Positions 23,300 through 36,800 of a stretch of 64,000 nt of DNA are shown one piece after another. The DNA is taken from contig NC_092574.1 in NCBI RefSeq assembly GCF_037975245.1, forward strand, positions 10,999,213 through 11,063,212, given 5' to 3'. The notes under the pieces were generated by a model. The model made no database searches. It worked only from the letters and a program-made list of their open reading frames with translations, and was not told the DNA's origin. The position numbers and the translations under genes were made by a program. Position 1 is the first letter of the stretch; every line of letters begins with the position of its first letter. Source of the stretch: Apostichopus japonicus. Its lineage: Eukaryota > Echinodermata > Holothuroidea > Aspidochirotida > Stichopodidae.

Positions 23300-26200
23300 C
23301 AGACGGGTTTTGTAGAAGTCTTTGTGATTCAGGCTGAACTGTTGTAGTGAATTGCTTTTGTTTTACTAAAAAGCAGTTGTATCGTCAGTTGAAGGGTTGG
23401 ATTGAGTCATAACCAGTGACTGTCCTGACGAGAGTCATTGTGTGATGTCACGGAAAACAATGTCACAAGTCACTTCCATGTGGCATTTACATGACTCAAG
23501 CCATGACTCGTGTTACAAAACATTGTTGAAGAGTGAAACCCAGATTGTGCCTCTTTGTACATTGGTAACTTGTAAAAGTTTAAATCATGTGTCTAGAAAT
23601 TTGTAGTCTTAAACTTGTTACACCTACAGTTGTCATTACATGTCCACAGTAAAGTCAAAATCAATATCTGACCCACAGTTCATTAATTTAGAATATTTCT
23701 AACCTTGCACCAAAACAGAAATGTATTGGTACAGCCTCAAGTAACATGTTTTCAATGCATCACAGATATGTCAATTACAAATGTTTGGGTTCTTTGTTGT
23801 TTATATGAAGTTTTAATTTTGGTTTGGTAACATTTTGATAGAATGTTTTAGACCATTGTTATTTCGTTAACAGTTAGCAGTGAAGTGGCCAGCAAATTTC
23901 ATTTAGGCCTTAAAGGAAAGTTACAAATGTGAAGCAAATTTTGAAGGTGAATATGTTGAAAACTATGGCAGAGGTCGCCATATAACCAGCCCTCAGGTGT
24001 TTCCTTTTTGTAAGCAATGAGCTTACCAACATAAAAGCCACCAATTAAGCTTATATTATATTGAAACCATCTTTTAAGGTACGCATCGCAGAATGTGAAA
24101 ATGAAATAGTGTGTAATTTTGCCAAGTGTATCAAATTCTTTTTCAAGACATTAATAATACCTAATGCTACCTCTCTGTAAATATTTTTTGCATTTTTGTT
24201 TCTTAATACCTAAAATAAGAAAAGCTGTTTGCACTCTGGTGCTCTACAGAACCATATCTAGATGTTAGAACAAAAAGACTGTTCACAGAAGTACACTTAA
24301 TTTATCTAGGCTCTCTTTGTGTTTGTTTGAATTGTTGCAAGAGGACTTTATCACACAATTCTTCTGTAAACGTCTGTCGAAAGGTAATGCAGATGTGTTA
24401 CACCCTACCTCTCCTCCAAGTTTGCGAAATAATGGAGTTTTTCTGAGCTTTCAAGGGAATGGCGTATTTAAAATGATATCAGCTTGTTACAGGATAACTT
24501 GTTATGCTTGATATGAAATTTATGTCACCTCTGGTGTAACAATTCATTTGAAGTCTTGATTTTCGGTAATAAGTCTTCAACCTCTTAAATTATGTGATTA
24601 GGTTGAGATTTTGAACCTGATGATTTCGCAGTCATAATCCCACCCTACACATTAATTGTAAATTTAAAATGAAAAAGAAATTGATAATGGTGTGTCATGT
24701 ATGTTCTTCTATTAATGGAAAATACATTATGGGTCAATGCTATTATTTGGAAGTTGGAGAGGGTGAGGGACCGACTTGAAGTGATTCCATGCTTATATCA
24801 TAGCATGGATAAATTAATTCCTGTATCCTGCACCTAGTTTATACCTCCATTCTTGTTGATATAGATTTGGTTTAGAATCAGATATTTACATCACTTAAAA
24901 TTTATGTGAGAAACATTTGATGTTTTAATCAAATTTGACTAAATAAATTGTCCAGGGATTAAATTACTTCTTTCAAATTTGTATGCTAAATTTGAAGAAA
25001 GATTAAAACGAGTATCATTCTGTGGCATCACACCTGTTTGCTTCAAGTTCACTTGTAGTTCAAAATGAATCAAATTCAACAGTTTCGACCACATCATCTT
25101 TTAAATGTTATTTTCACTAGAGTGCTAATGTTCTCTTTATTCCATGGTCCACAAATAAGTTTATCCTTGGACTTTTGTTTTATTTGTTGCTGTTAAGTGG
25201 TTTCAATTCAACACAATAGGGAAATTCTACTATATGTACAATGCAGTCATCATGAATAGAAGAGATTTAATTCAATTAATAGCTCTGAGTGTTTGAGAAT
25301 TTTTCTCTGTGTACATGGCCAAGCTGAAAATGTTTGTTTTATTTTGTTTTCCAAGTTACCTTGAAATCATTGACATTTTGATCAAGATACTTAAATGGAT
25401 TTTTTTAATAACATGTTAGGAATACTTGAATCATGTCACTTTGACCTTTTGTTGTTTCTTTTGCTGGGGGGGGGGCAGGGGATGGAGTAGAGAGGGGATC
25501 ATCAGGTTTTTGTTTATTGCAAGATTTTCACTAATGTACAGTAGAGCAAGGAAGGTTACAAATATTTTGTGAAATACATTGTCATTGAAGTAATATGATC
25601 ACACAAGTTTCTGAACTATGTTGTGTTGTTTGTTTTCTTGTCTTCTCATTCCCTTTTGCAGAGAATACAAGTATGCAGTCCAAAGACATTATTCTACTTT
25701 TGCAGAGTTACACGCTATAGTTTACTGACAAGTGGTACTTACTATGATCCCACTGGTCAAATCTGTTGTGATTAAACCATCTATGATGCCAAGATAAATG
25801 TATGTCAGTTATAGGTTAATGACACCTCCACAGCAGGCATGAAGTAGCCATATGGGCAGGTAAAACTCGAGTGTTGTCGTTAATAAACCTGCATAATAAA
25901 ATTGCTCTAAAGAAGATTGTGATATACTATTTTTTATATCACCTTGAAATAGTTTTGTCCAATCATGGCTTACGACAGTGACTTCTAATTTAGCTATAAG
26001 GCACTTACAGGTCCCCCCCCCCCCCCACTCTTCATCTTCAATGTAAAAGGCTATCTAATCAGGGATGTGTTTGAGATAGATGTACAACAAATACACTCAG
26101 ACTTTATTTATTTAGTCAGTTTTGATATTTATTTGCAAGTAATGGATTCTGGAATTGTCGGTTTGCTGCCTATTTAGTCTTAAATGATTTCTTATGGAAC

Positions 26201-27793
26201 AAGCAACATGTTTGTCATGGATGCTTAACTCGGATCTGAAACTGATGAGAAAATATGAAACTTAAATTAATAGGGAGAAGGATAAATTTAAACAAAAGTT
26301 CTGAGATCAAACAAAGGACATGGTGAGCAACACAGAATACGAAACTTGAAGGAAAGCCTGTTCTGTTGAGCTGCCTTTGTAGGAAATTCTTTCAATAAAT
26401 TGTGCATAAAAAGTGCATAATTTAAGCCTCTTCGAATTTTTGGGACAAAAAATTCTGCACTAAGTTCTTCATGAATGTCTTCAAGGTGGTTAATTTGGTA
26501 ATATACAATATACCACAGAAAGTGTCTTTCCTCTAGTTAGTTTTAGTGACAGACTTCGTAGAGTAAGCCCAAGTGATTTTGCCAGATGACCAGTACCAAA
26601 ATTGTACCATTAACCAAAATTGTAGTTTGAAGTCACTAGTCCCCCACCCCCTATTGTCCTATATTGACTAATCTGGTGTACTTAAAGTGGCGTTGGAGAT
26701 GCACGCGATTCCTATACATCGGGTCTGAATGACACTGGATCTTACAGAAAGAAAAATCAGCTGGAATTGAATGACTTTTCATAAACCAGTCAGATTATCC
26801 GACCAGGAACTGTACTGGACATCTATAGTGAAGCCCCAGACATAGGTTTCTTAGTGGAACTTTAAATTTGTTAAGTATTTTGATTTCTGGTAGGCAACAG
26901 GCATGATACAGTTGGAACAACTGCCATGTATGTGAATTCTAATTGCTGCTGGATGAAAATGCAGAATCGCAAACTGAAGTACTAAGGAAATATTCAATAT
27001 AATATTTTGCAAGCTTTCTATTACCGTTGCAATGACATCAGCTAGTTTTCATTGGATTAGCGTTATTACAATAGGCCTACTTGGTTTCAGGATTAGGTAG
27101 CCTTCAATTTACTTTGCTTATTGTTCTCAAGTTGCATATTGTTTATTAAATCCTGTTGAATAAAAATAATTACAATTGAAATATTGGACCATGAATCAGA
27201 GTAGTGCATGGTAAGTCTTGCACTCTGTAGACAGTTCATATACAAATGTATAGCCTAAAGTTGTTCGTTTATTTTCTCTCTCACATTTCAAAATCAAACC
27301 AAAGTAGCCCAGCAAAGCCTGTCCAATCGCGAATTCGTTTTCCAGCGGCATACAGCATTAACTACACTAACTAAGATGGATAGTCTAGGCTAAACTAGGT
27401 TAGCCTGAGCCTATGCCTAAGCTCAGCAAGTCAGCCTTTACAATAATAAGACTGTTAATTTAACTCAACCGCAAGATGCAACACTGAGTTGCACTGACTA
27501 AACTGTAAGCTCTCGATAAAGAATATTTAGGGTGTTTTTCCTGTTGTATAACTTGAGCACCGTAATGATAAAGATTAACTGCGTTTAAACCTTGCTTCAA
27601 TGCGAAAGCGACTTTCCATTGTAACAACAAAACTTGAAATTCCCGCAACGCTAAACAATAAGTTCTTCTTGGATGCGCATGCGTAGTAACGTTGTCAACA
27701 TGTGAACTTCTACAAACGATTGCAGACGAAAAAGATTCAACAGCTTTCGTCTAGAATTTGCGTCTAAATATCCTCGCAAGGAAGTAAATATTC
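23300..27793. other. GCNA 3' UTR and intergenic region, no further gene seen
   Basis: The GCNA 3' UTR begins here, but its end is unclear. An AATAAA hexamer occurs near 24949 and others near 25880. The remainder to the ubinuclein start shows no ORF with recognisable protein similarity. It contains a G run near 25467 and a C run near 26014. Confidence 0.5.
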
Positions 27794-27832
27794 ATGGCGG
27801 AGCCTATAGTATGGCAGAACGGAGGAGGATAA
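27794..27832 (+). promoter_or_regulatory. Upstream ORF overlapping the ubinuclein start codon
   Basis: An ATG at 27794, within atggcgg, opens a 12-codon frame ending at TAA (27830-27832). It overlaps the main ATG (27811) in a different frame. The main ATG has the better context (A at -3, G at +4). If 27794 lies in the mRNA, ribosomes starting there would bypass the main start, so it could lower ubinuclein translation. The ATGGCGG core also resembles a YY1-type site. Both roles are inferred from sequence alone. Confidence 0.5.
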
Positions 27833-30800
27833 TTCCTGCGTCAGTCGGACCGGATTTTTATGGAACTCAGGAACAACCCGACAGACCTACACGCCGTTTC
27901 ACAGTGACCCTTCCCGAGTCCAACGATAAAACATCACCAGAATTTTCATACATAGAGTTGGTGAAACAAGCCGGTGTAAGTATGCATTGTAACTGCCTAT
28001 CTAACACTAACTGTTAAAGCAAATCCATAGCAGGTCGATCAAGAAGCATTCCTAAAGCTAAAACATTGTCACTATTAGAAATAGGGTCTTGTTTTACATG
28101 TTTTGCCAAGCTATTGCTGTACTTGTTTCTCATTTTTTCTTGATACTATGTTCACCAGTCCTTGGACAATATCCCCACCAGCACGGACATCAACCTCGTG
28201 GACACGACCCCCTCCTTCACTTCATCGTAAATGCAGGAAGAAAGCCTCAATTTTTAAACCTTGCTCTTTCCTTAACATGTACAAAACAGTGTACTAGTGT
28301 TATATCAAGGTAGAACTGCCCAGAACCATTCCGCCATTTTTTTAGGGTCCACCATCCTGACAAAGGTTAGGTGATATTTCTGGTTAGATAGATCTTGTCC
28401 CTAGTTCTAATAACGCGCGGTTCTAGATCCAGCATTTTCCCCGCATAATCAGCTTCGAGATTTAGTCAAGGGAAGGTAGCTAAAAGGGAATTCAGACGCC
28501 AACGACATCGAGTGGATCGTAGCAAAGGGGGATTTCAGCGCGGTTTGTGAGGTTTTCGTATTTGAAATGTTTTATTTCGCAGTGGTAGTTATATTTTGTG
28601 ATTAACGTCGAATAAGTAAACTTTTCGATAACGTCGTTGCTTTTTCAATAATTCCAACTTTATCTCATATTGGTGTGTCAATCAAGGTGCAAACAATGAT
28701 TGATAACAGGATGCATTGGGCAAATGGTGAACGGCTACGTGTGCGTGTGGAAGTAAATAATTTAGATGAAGAAAGTACTGATGCTTTTGTTGCGTATTGT
28801 TTACAACTTGGAAAAGGAAAAGAATGGGTCATAATAATCTATTGTCTCTGCTCTTTTCGACAGTAAATAAGAACATAATATGCTAATCGAATGTAAATTT
28901 GTGACGTAACGTGTACCGCCTTCTGATTGGTCATCATTGTGTGGTTATTATCGGGTGTGTGTATACAATGTGCTTGGTGTATTGTTATACACGTACAAGA
29001 GCCGTGGAGGAAAAACAGAGGTGAACGAATGTGGTGTGTGGGGGTTTAGTTTAATTGTCTTTTATACTTAATTAATGAAAGTGATTAATTGATAACGGTT
29101 TCGTGCGGGTCACGTGTGTGCAAGATGTGTAAGGTCAGAAGGGCATGTTGAGTTGTTGACGATGTGAATTTGTACTGTAGTGTTAATAGTGTGGAAGTTC
29201 GTGGCGCGTAGGCTAATTGTCAACGAAGGCTTTATTGCGTGCAGCGAAAGTTAGGGACTTAGTTGTTGGACTAGTATGAAGTGGTGTAATACTAGTATTA
29301 AATAGGCCTACTGTAGCACAGTTTGGCCAAAACTGTTAAATTGTAAAACAACACAAGAGGCTTACAGTGAGGCCTAGGCTAAGTCTGTTTAGGCCAAGGT
29401 ATGTAGTTAGCGTAAAGGATCGAAGCTGACTTGAGGCAAACTTTAGGCCTAGTGTTACTTAGGTAGGAGTCATAGAACAACAGAGAATACAGCCTTTGTG
29501 AAATCATACGTTAGGGCCTAACAGAACTTGATCCACAAAATAAGCTCAATAGATGAATGGTAGCCGAACATTTGTTTGTGCCATTTGACAAAGAACTGCA
29601 GAGGCAACTTATAGCTCAATCAATGACACAATTCAGCCAAAAAAAAGCCATATCAAAATTTAGCAATTTGCTTTCCATGACAGTTACATTTCTTTATAGC
29701 TTAATAATTACTCAGGAGCAAGAGCCGGACCATGTCCCATTCGTCCGCTGGTTGTTTTATTTTGGACGATACCATTTGATAAAAGGTTGGAGTTGAGTTT
29801 AACAATGGTAAAAGGTTGGAATAGGTTAGGGATGTGAACTGTCGTTGGCAAAATAATTTGAGAATGAACAATTAAGTAGAAGAAATAGTGGAATATTCGG
29901 ACCGGACGATGAGTGGGACGTGATCCCAAGAGCCCTATTGTGTATCTTTTGTTTCAAATATAATGCTAAGGTTTACTTTTTTGAGAAATCAAGTAATATT
30001 GTAGGCCATAGGCTAAAACAGACGCTTTGCCTTTGTACAAGTTTAGGCCTAATTTAGGCCCAATGATGAAGTAACATTCTTGATATAGCTTAGTGTGTGC
30101 AGTGTTTTATTTAATACTGAGCCTAGCAGCTGTATTTAATAGAAAATATGACCGAATAACATGCTAAGCTTCATTGGCGCTCTGGTTATGTTTTGCACTG
30201 ACCAGTTTAAGAAGCTTCTGTACCATATCAAAAGTTGTCCTGAAATACATGTACTGATTTCTTAACAACTAGCCTAGCAGTTGTAAACAGAGTGAGAACA
30301 TAAATAACATTTGCCTGAAGTTCTACTTTTGTAGAAATATGGTAATTGTAAAATAGTTCTGGTCGTGTACCATATAGGCCTAAGTTGTCTGTACGCAGAC
30401 CTGCCAACCCCACAAAGTTTTCATCCTGGGGATTTCCAAAAGAAAGCTTGGAGATCCGAGCCACAAACCTAAAGATTTTGCAAAGCATTCTCAAGTCACA
30501 AAAAAGTGAACATTTTAACACTCTAACAAGTTTCTTGCACCCAACATGATATTTTTTGGCAACTTTCTTTGATATTTTAATTTTCTTCTTATTAAGTTTT
30601 GTATCCTATTTTTCATCATTGTACTAAATACAGTAGTATGCACAAGTCTATGTAAAATCATCATTACTTTGTTTTATCAGTTTAATTGTTTTGCACACAA
30701 GATATGGAAATCCCACTATGAGACAATAATACAGTTAAAAAACTGAATCCATTCTCACATTAAAACAATGAATTTTTTCCGGGTGTGTGTGCATATATAT

Positions 30801-33800
30801 ACGTCCCCTACATTAAGCACATAATTAACAAAACCTAAAATAGGAACTATCAATTTTGTATGGATTTGAATACAGTTGATCTACATTGACTATCCATGCG
30901 ATAACATTCACAATCATACACGTAAAGGCCAGACGACATATAGTACCCTCAGACATAAAAAAAAATGTTAGGGACAGTGGCCGACCGTATGTGAATTATT
31001 CAAGGCTGTTGATACTGCAGTATCACACAGAAGTCTAGTGTACACTATCTATATAGTAGGATTGTACAATAAAAAAAAACAACAAATGTGTGGGTATCAT
31101 TCATTACAAGCATTTTATGCTTGTGGTTTGCTTTAAATTGAGAGCACTTGATATGCTCTCTGACACGTAGCTCAGATATATGCACAGTATATGTCTAAAA
31201 TTGCATTTACTGGACAGTATATACACAAGATGTTGACATTAGATTAGCCCATCAGACGTAAATCTGGTGGTTCAAGGCTAGGGATGAGGATGGGGGGGGG
31301 GGGGTATGTTCACCATAAAATTGCATCCAAGTTGGAGATGTGCTAAATTGCTGATATTAAGCAAATTACCCACCTTGTGTTGTTCAGTGTAAATCTCAAG
31401 GGTCAAAGTTATATAACAAATCTGAATAAAAATGTAACAAAACATTACACAAAGGTACAGTAGAGTACAGTAAGTGATCATGAAGTGGTCAAACATCTAG
31501 ACTGCTGGAATTTTTTAAAATAAAACTTCTCCCTGTATCATGCATTCATTATTAACTGATTATTAAAAGTTTCTGAATTTACGTGACCGTTGAGTTTTAT
31601 CAGTTTTTGATCCCTTGCCAAAAGCCAAATTTGGACCAACTGTAAAAAAAAATTAATTTGAGGAGAGAGCACAGTTGCATATTTTATGAAGTATAGTGTG
31701 AATTTTGTGACCCGGGGCTAAAGGCTGACATTTTGAGTCTTTATACAAAGTGATTCGTCCCATCAAAATAGCCTGCACTAGTACTCTAATGTCTCTGTAG
31801 GTGAAAGTCTGATGAACATCATGAGCACTGTCATTTGTCTTTTTGTTTTAATCATAAAATTGGTTTTTGATCTTCCATTCTCTAGGGCGTTGTTGTGGAG
31901 GAGAAAACTTTCAATGACATTGAAGAAGATGACCTTACAGGGCTGTCGACTCTCGCCAGGAAATTTGAAGAAAAATATGTGAGTTTTCCTCACCGACCAA
32001 TGTCCCGTAATCAAAAGCCAGGTTTCAGAGCAACTCTCTTCGTTTTGAAGATATAACAGATCAACCCATGGAGAGTTGTTGTGTTTCTATTTCTCAGTAG
32101 CCAAAGGGTTTAACTGGCAAGAATGAATTACCTTCAAATTTTAAGTCTGTGAAAAAAAAAGGTCGAAAACCAAAAACTTTTGAGTGTATACATGTGCACA
32201 TAGCTAGTACAGTATGTTATGTACAGTGTCATATTATGGAAAGTGCTGCAACAGTTTGCAGGTAACTTTTGGTCTTGTTTTGCTTATGAAGCGATTGTTT
32301 GGAAGAATATTATCCCACTGTTATTAAAAGTTACTATTTTGCTCTTCAGCAACTGTTAAAAGGTGTGTGCAGGGGGGGGGGGGTGCCGGGAGGGAAGAGG
32401 AATGTTTCTCCCAGTTTTGACCTACGACCCTATACATATGATTGTACCCTTGAAATAATGAATACCGATCTGTTTTCATTGATGAAAACCAGTATACTGT
32501 AAATACTAGCAAATATTTATAAAAAGGAGTTCAGAGATCTATCAAACATCAAGAAGGAAAACAGAATGTGGTAAAACAATAATATAGATATATATGTGTA
32601 AATAGTGAGTTACATGCTTAAAACTGTTAAAACATGAAATGAATAACGTGACTTCTTTTTGCGGCCGCGCAGGGAGCAGTCAAAGGCAAGAAGAAGAGGA
32701 AGCGCTTGGAGGACATGGTGGACTTTGGGCTCGGATACGACGAGAACGACCCCTTTGTCGATAACTCGGAATGTGTAAGTCAGGGTTCCGACTTTGTTAT
32801 GTATAAACGAAAAACAGCATCATCGGTACTCAAAATTAGTCACTGCTGGAAGGCCTAGTGATCTTTGGAAAGAAGACACAAGTTGTGATGGTAAAGTTAA
32901 GTTGTTTGAGGGAGATGTCATGGTTTAAAATCAGAGTGCTACTTGAGCCTGCAACTTTAAGCAATTTGTTAACTGTCATAGTACCCTGAGAATAGTGAAA
33001 TACGTGTTCTCACATTGGTTTTCATTTTTTTTTTTCTTTGGTTGCCATTTTGAAGGTATACATTGTTAGTACAGATAATAATGACAGTACTTAGCAGGTT
33101 TCAAACAGACGAAATAGACAAACGAAAGAAATGATGGAAATTTGTTTTTTTAAGCACACAGGATTCCTTGATGTTCAGGCCTATGTTTTCTCACCTCTCT
33201 GTGTACCATGTTCTGAATCTTTCCTCCAGTCCGTACTAGCTAGTTTTACTTTCCTCTGTTTTGCAGTATGATGAGTTGGTACCTTCGGTGCTGACGACTA
33301 AGTTTGGTGGGTTTTACATCAACTCTGGGGAGCTGCAGTTTAAAGAAATCTCAGGGGACTCGGACGACAGTGACTTCCAGATTCAGAAACGGAAGAGGAA
33401 AAATCAGAAGGTAAGATTAAGGTGGTAACACTCGGTAAAGCGCACATTACTGTTAAAACACTCAATGGCGCTGAACAACAATACAATTATAAAAACGATT
33501 TCATAAATAAGTGAGTCTTCAAAGCAACTTTAAAAGTTCTGATGGTCTTCGAATTTCTTGTGTCGACGGGGAGAGCGTTCCAAAGTCTGGGGCCAGCGAC
33601 GCTGAAAAGCGGCCTGCGAAACATTTGCGGCGTGTGAAAGGAACCTTGAGAAGGATGCCCTTTGACGAGCGTGTTGAACAACCAGGTGTCTTAATTTCCA
33701 GCAACTCGGACAGATAAGCTGGTGCTGAATTATGTATACACTTATAAACGAGGAGGAGGATCTTGTACTCGGCACGGACATTGACGGGGAGGATATGCAG

Positions 33801-36800
33801 CCGAGAATAATTTTAGCCGTGTAATTTTGGATCCTTTGTAGAGGATGAAGTGTGGAGGCCGGGAGGTTGATAAAAAGACCATTGCAATAATCCATATGGG
33901 AGAAAATCATGGCATTTGCAATTTTGAGACATGTCGACTTGTCCAAATATAGGTAAGAGACTAAATAGCGAAAAAGTCAGTCTTTCCAATGGTTAAAAAT
34001 TGACTCCATCTTTTTTCCTACATTTGAGCATAGATAGCTTATATATCATGTATGGATGGAAGCAACACATAGAGCTGTCTTTTCTTACTGTACAGTACAG
34101 TAGTTTGTGACTCTTTCTCAGAGTGTATGATGTTTATTTACGATGAAGGTTAAACTGTGAGAAAGTTACTTTAATACACCTTACTTGCCTCTCTTTGGTA
34201 AGGTGTTTCTAAAATTATGTCATTTTGCAAGGACTAATATGCACATTTGCAACTAATGTTCAAATGTTACCCCCATCCTAGTCAATTTTAAGAAGGTTTT
34301 CAAAGCAATTTTCGACATCGTCCCCCAAAATAGAATATCTCTGTATGCTAGCAGACTTCCTTTGATATAACTCGGTAACAGAGCATGCTCAGGCCTTGAA
34401 ATATGGGCTATCTACTGGCTAACTACCGGTGGAAGTTTCCCTTTGCCAGTAGAAAAGAAGAAGGCGCTGGCAATTTTCTGCAGGTCGATATTAATAACTT
34501 AAAATGCATGGCATGACAGTCCTCAATCATCAGTCGAAGAATCGGCATGATTCCCGTACCTGATATAAGTACTGCTTCTTATCAGCAAATACTATTGGGC
34601 TACTCTTAAAGGCTGTAGAGTAAACTGATCTTTGTTGTAATTCAGAAAAATGCCAGTGAGAAGTTGGTTTTTAGTCAGTAGATTTTGTTTTCTTCAAGCA
34701 GTTGGCATTTTTGTTTAGCAAGCTGAAAGCTGTTGGGTCTTCTGCAGGTTTGGAATATCTGATCTGTTTTTCTCACCGTCTTCCAAACAATTTCTTTTGC
34801 CATTGGCAGCTGCAGTCTTGTTCTATCCATATTGACATGCTACGATAAAAACACATTACGTTTCTTCACCACAGAGAAAGAGAAGGAAGGCCCTGGACAG
34901 CGACGATGAAAAACTCTCCAAGACTAAGAAACGACAGCTGTCTGGCAGTGCAGACTCACCAAAGAAGAAACTTAAGAAGAGATTGCACAGACAGTTCAGT
35001 GGGTAAGAGACGGCAAAAACACTTCGTAGGCAGGATATTAAATATCTGGAAATGTCATTATGTAGTTATTGTCGTTATTTTACTCAGGAATGGATAGGTT
35101 TTTTTATGTCTTGTTCCTCTATGTGTTTATTGTAGCCAGCAACAGTGTCATGGTTAGTGCTGCTCGTAAGTTGTAGGCTGTAGAAACAATAAAGCACAGC
35201 ATCTGGGAAGTCTTACGAAAAGGCTTGGTGTGTTAATAGTAGAACTAATAATTTTGTTATTATTTAATTTCTTTTTGGTTTATTTTATCCCATCAGTGGT
35301 AAGGAGGAGAAGAAGAAGAAAAAGAAGAAACTGAATCTGCCGAAGGCTCCCACGATCGCCGAGCTTCTTAAAACCAAGAAGGACCATGCTCCTAGTGCTT
35401 CCAAAGAAACTAACAATACTAACGGTCGCAAGATCCAAAACGGATCGGAAACATTTGAGGCGGCCAGCAAAACAGACGCTGCTGCTGCCGTCAGTGGTAT
35501 AGCCACGTCCCTGGATAACATTGACCCCTCGTTGGACCTGGGCATGGCCCACCTGCCCATGGACAGCGAGATGGCAGCGTTACTGAACGACACCCTGGCA
35601 GGGATGGGGGACGGCGATGATCTGCCGGATGTGGACATGACAGGGATGCATCCGAACGGGGAACAGACGGAGTATGAGGCCAGCATGCCGTCAGAAGTAC
35701 CAGTCTTATTAGAGAAAGATGTACACAAAATTAAAGAGGTATAAACACGTTCTTAGTCGAAGCAATTGAAAGGCATTGCTGTAGTCAGATGTACAGGTCT
35801 CTCTAGACAAAGATGTTTACAAAATTAAAGAGGTATCAACATGTTCTTTCTAGAAGCAATTAAAGAACATTGCTGTAGTCAGATGTACAAGTCTCATTAG
35901 AGAAAGATGTTAACAAAATTAAAGAGGTATAAACACGTTCTTACTGGAAGCAATTAACAAGCTTTGCTTTGATGACCGCACACAGATTTAAGACCAACTT
36001 TGGAGTTTACATTGAATGGAAAATATTTGTCTAGATGTTTGTGGGGAGTTTAGCAATGAGGGTTTAGGAAAGAGGTGGGATTCAAAAGCAAAAGGGTAAT
36101 GAAAAACTGTGTCCCTGAATGTAAATATTTCATTAGAGTTGGGAATGTGAAAACATTCTGATAGAGTGGAGCATATTCTCTTATTGTAGCATACTTCATT
36201 TAATACTTTGAAATTCATTAAGGTGCCCAGTTGAAAGCATAGGTGTGATGAGGCGTGTGCATGAGTGTGGATGCTGGATAGGGTGGGGAAAGGGGGGGGT
36301 GGTCGAGAGGAAGGAAGGAAGGAGGGAGGGAGGGAAGTGGGCAACATAAGCCAGACTGACTCATAATTAGGGTTGGGCGATATTTGCTTTTTAATGTCAC
36401 GATAAATAGTTCAAAAATTATCGCGATATTTCGATAATTACGATAATTTTTTCTTGTTGTTTTTAGTGTGTTCGTGAACACACTAAAAACAACTGCCGAT
36501 TTCCCACCGGTGTTTTCGCGCAGCAAACACACCGAGCATAATGGCGTGGGGTTCAGGGCCCGCCTTAGAGCCCCGTTGGAGTCAAGGGGTGGAACCCCTT
36601 GTGGGGGTCCAGGGGCGAAGGCCCCCGGAAAAGTTAAGTATTTTTGCGTGTCTGGCGATAAAAAATTCGCAATTGAGGATTCAAAATACTGACTAACTTT
36701 ATGAATTTAAATTGTCACGAAACTGATGAAAGTTTTAATATGACAAGTTAGAGTAGCTATATTATGTGATAAAATGAAAAGAGAATTAATATGTCTTACA

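Noticed and set aside
28089..28313. Plus-strand ORFs after UBN exon 1
   Set aside because: They do not join in phase between exon 1 and exon 2, which splice cleanly to each other, and they lack ubinuclein similarity.
29700..29940. Imperfect inverted repeat (ccggaccatgtcccattcgt and gagtgggacgtgatccca)
   Set aside because: Complementarity is patchy and no target duplication is visible, so it could not be called an element.
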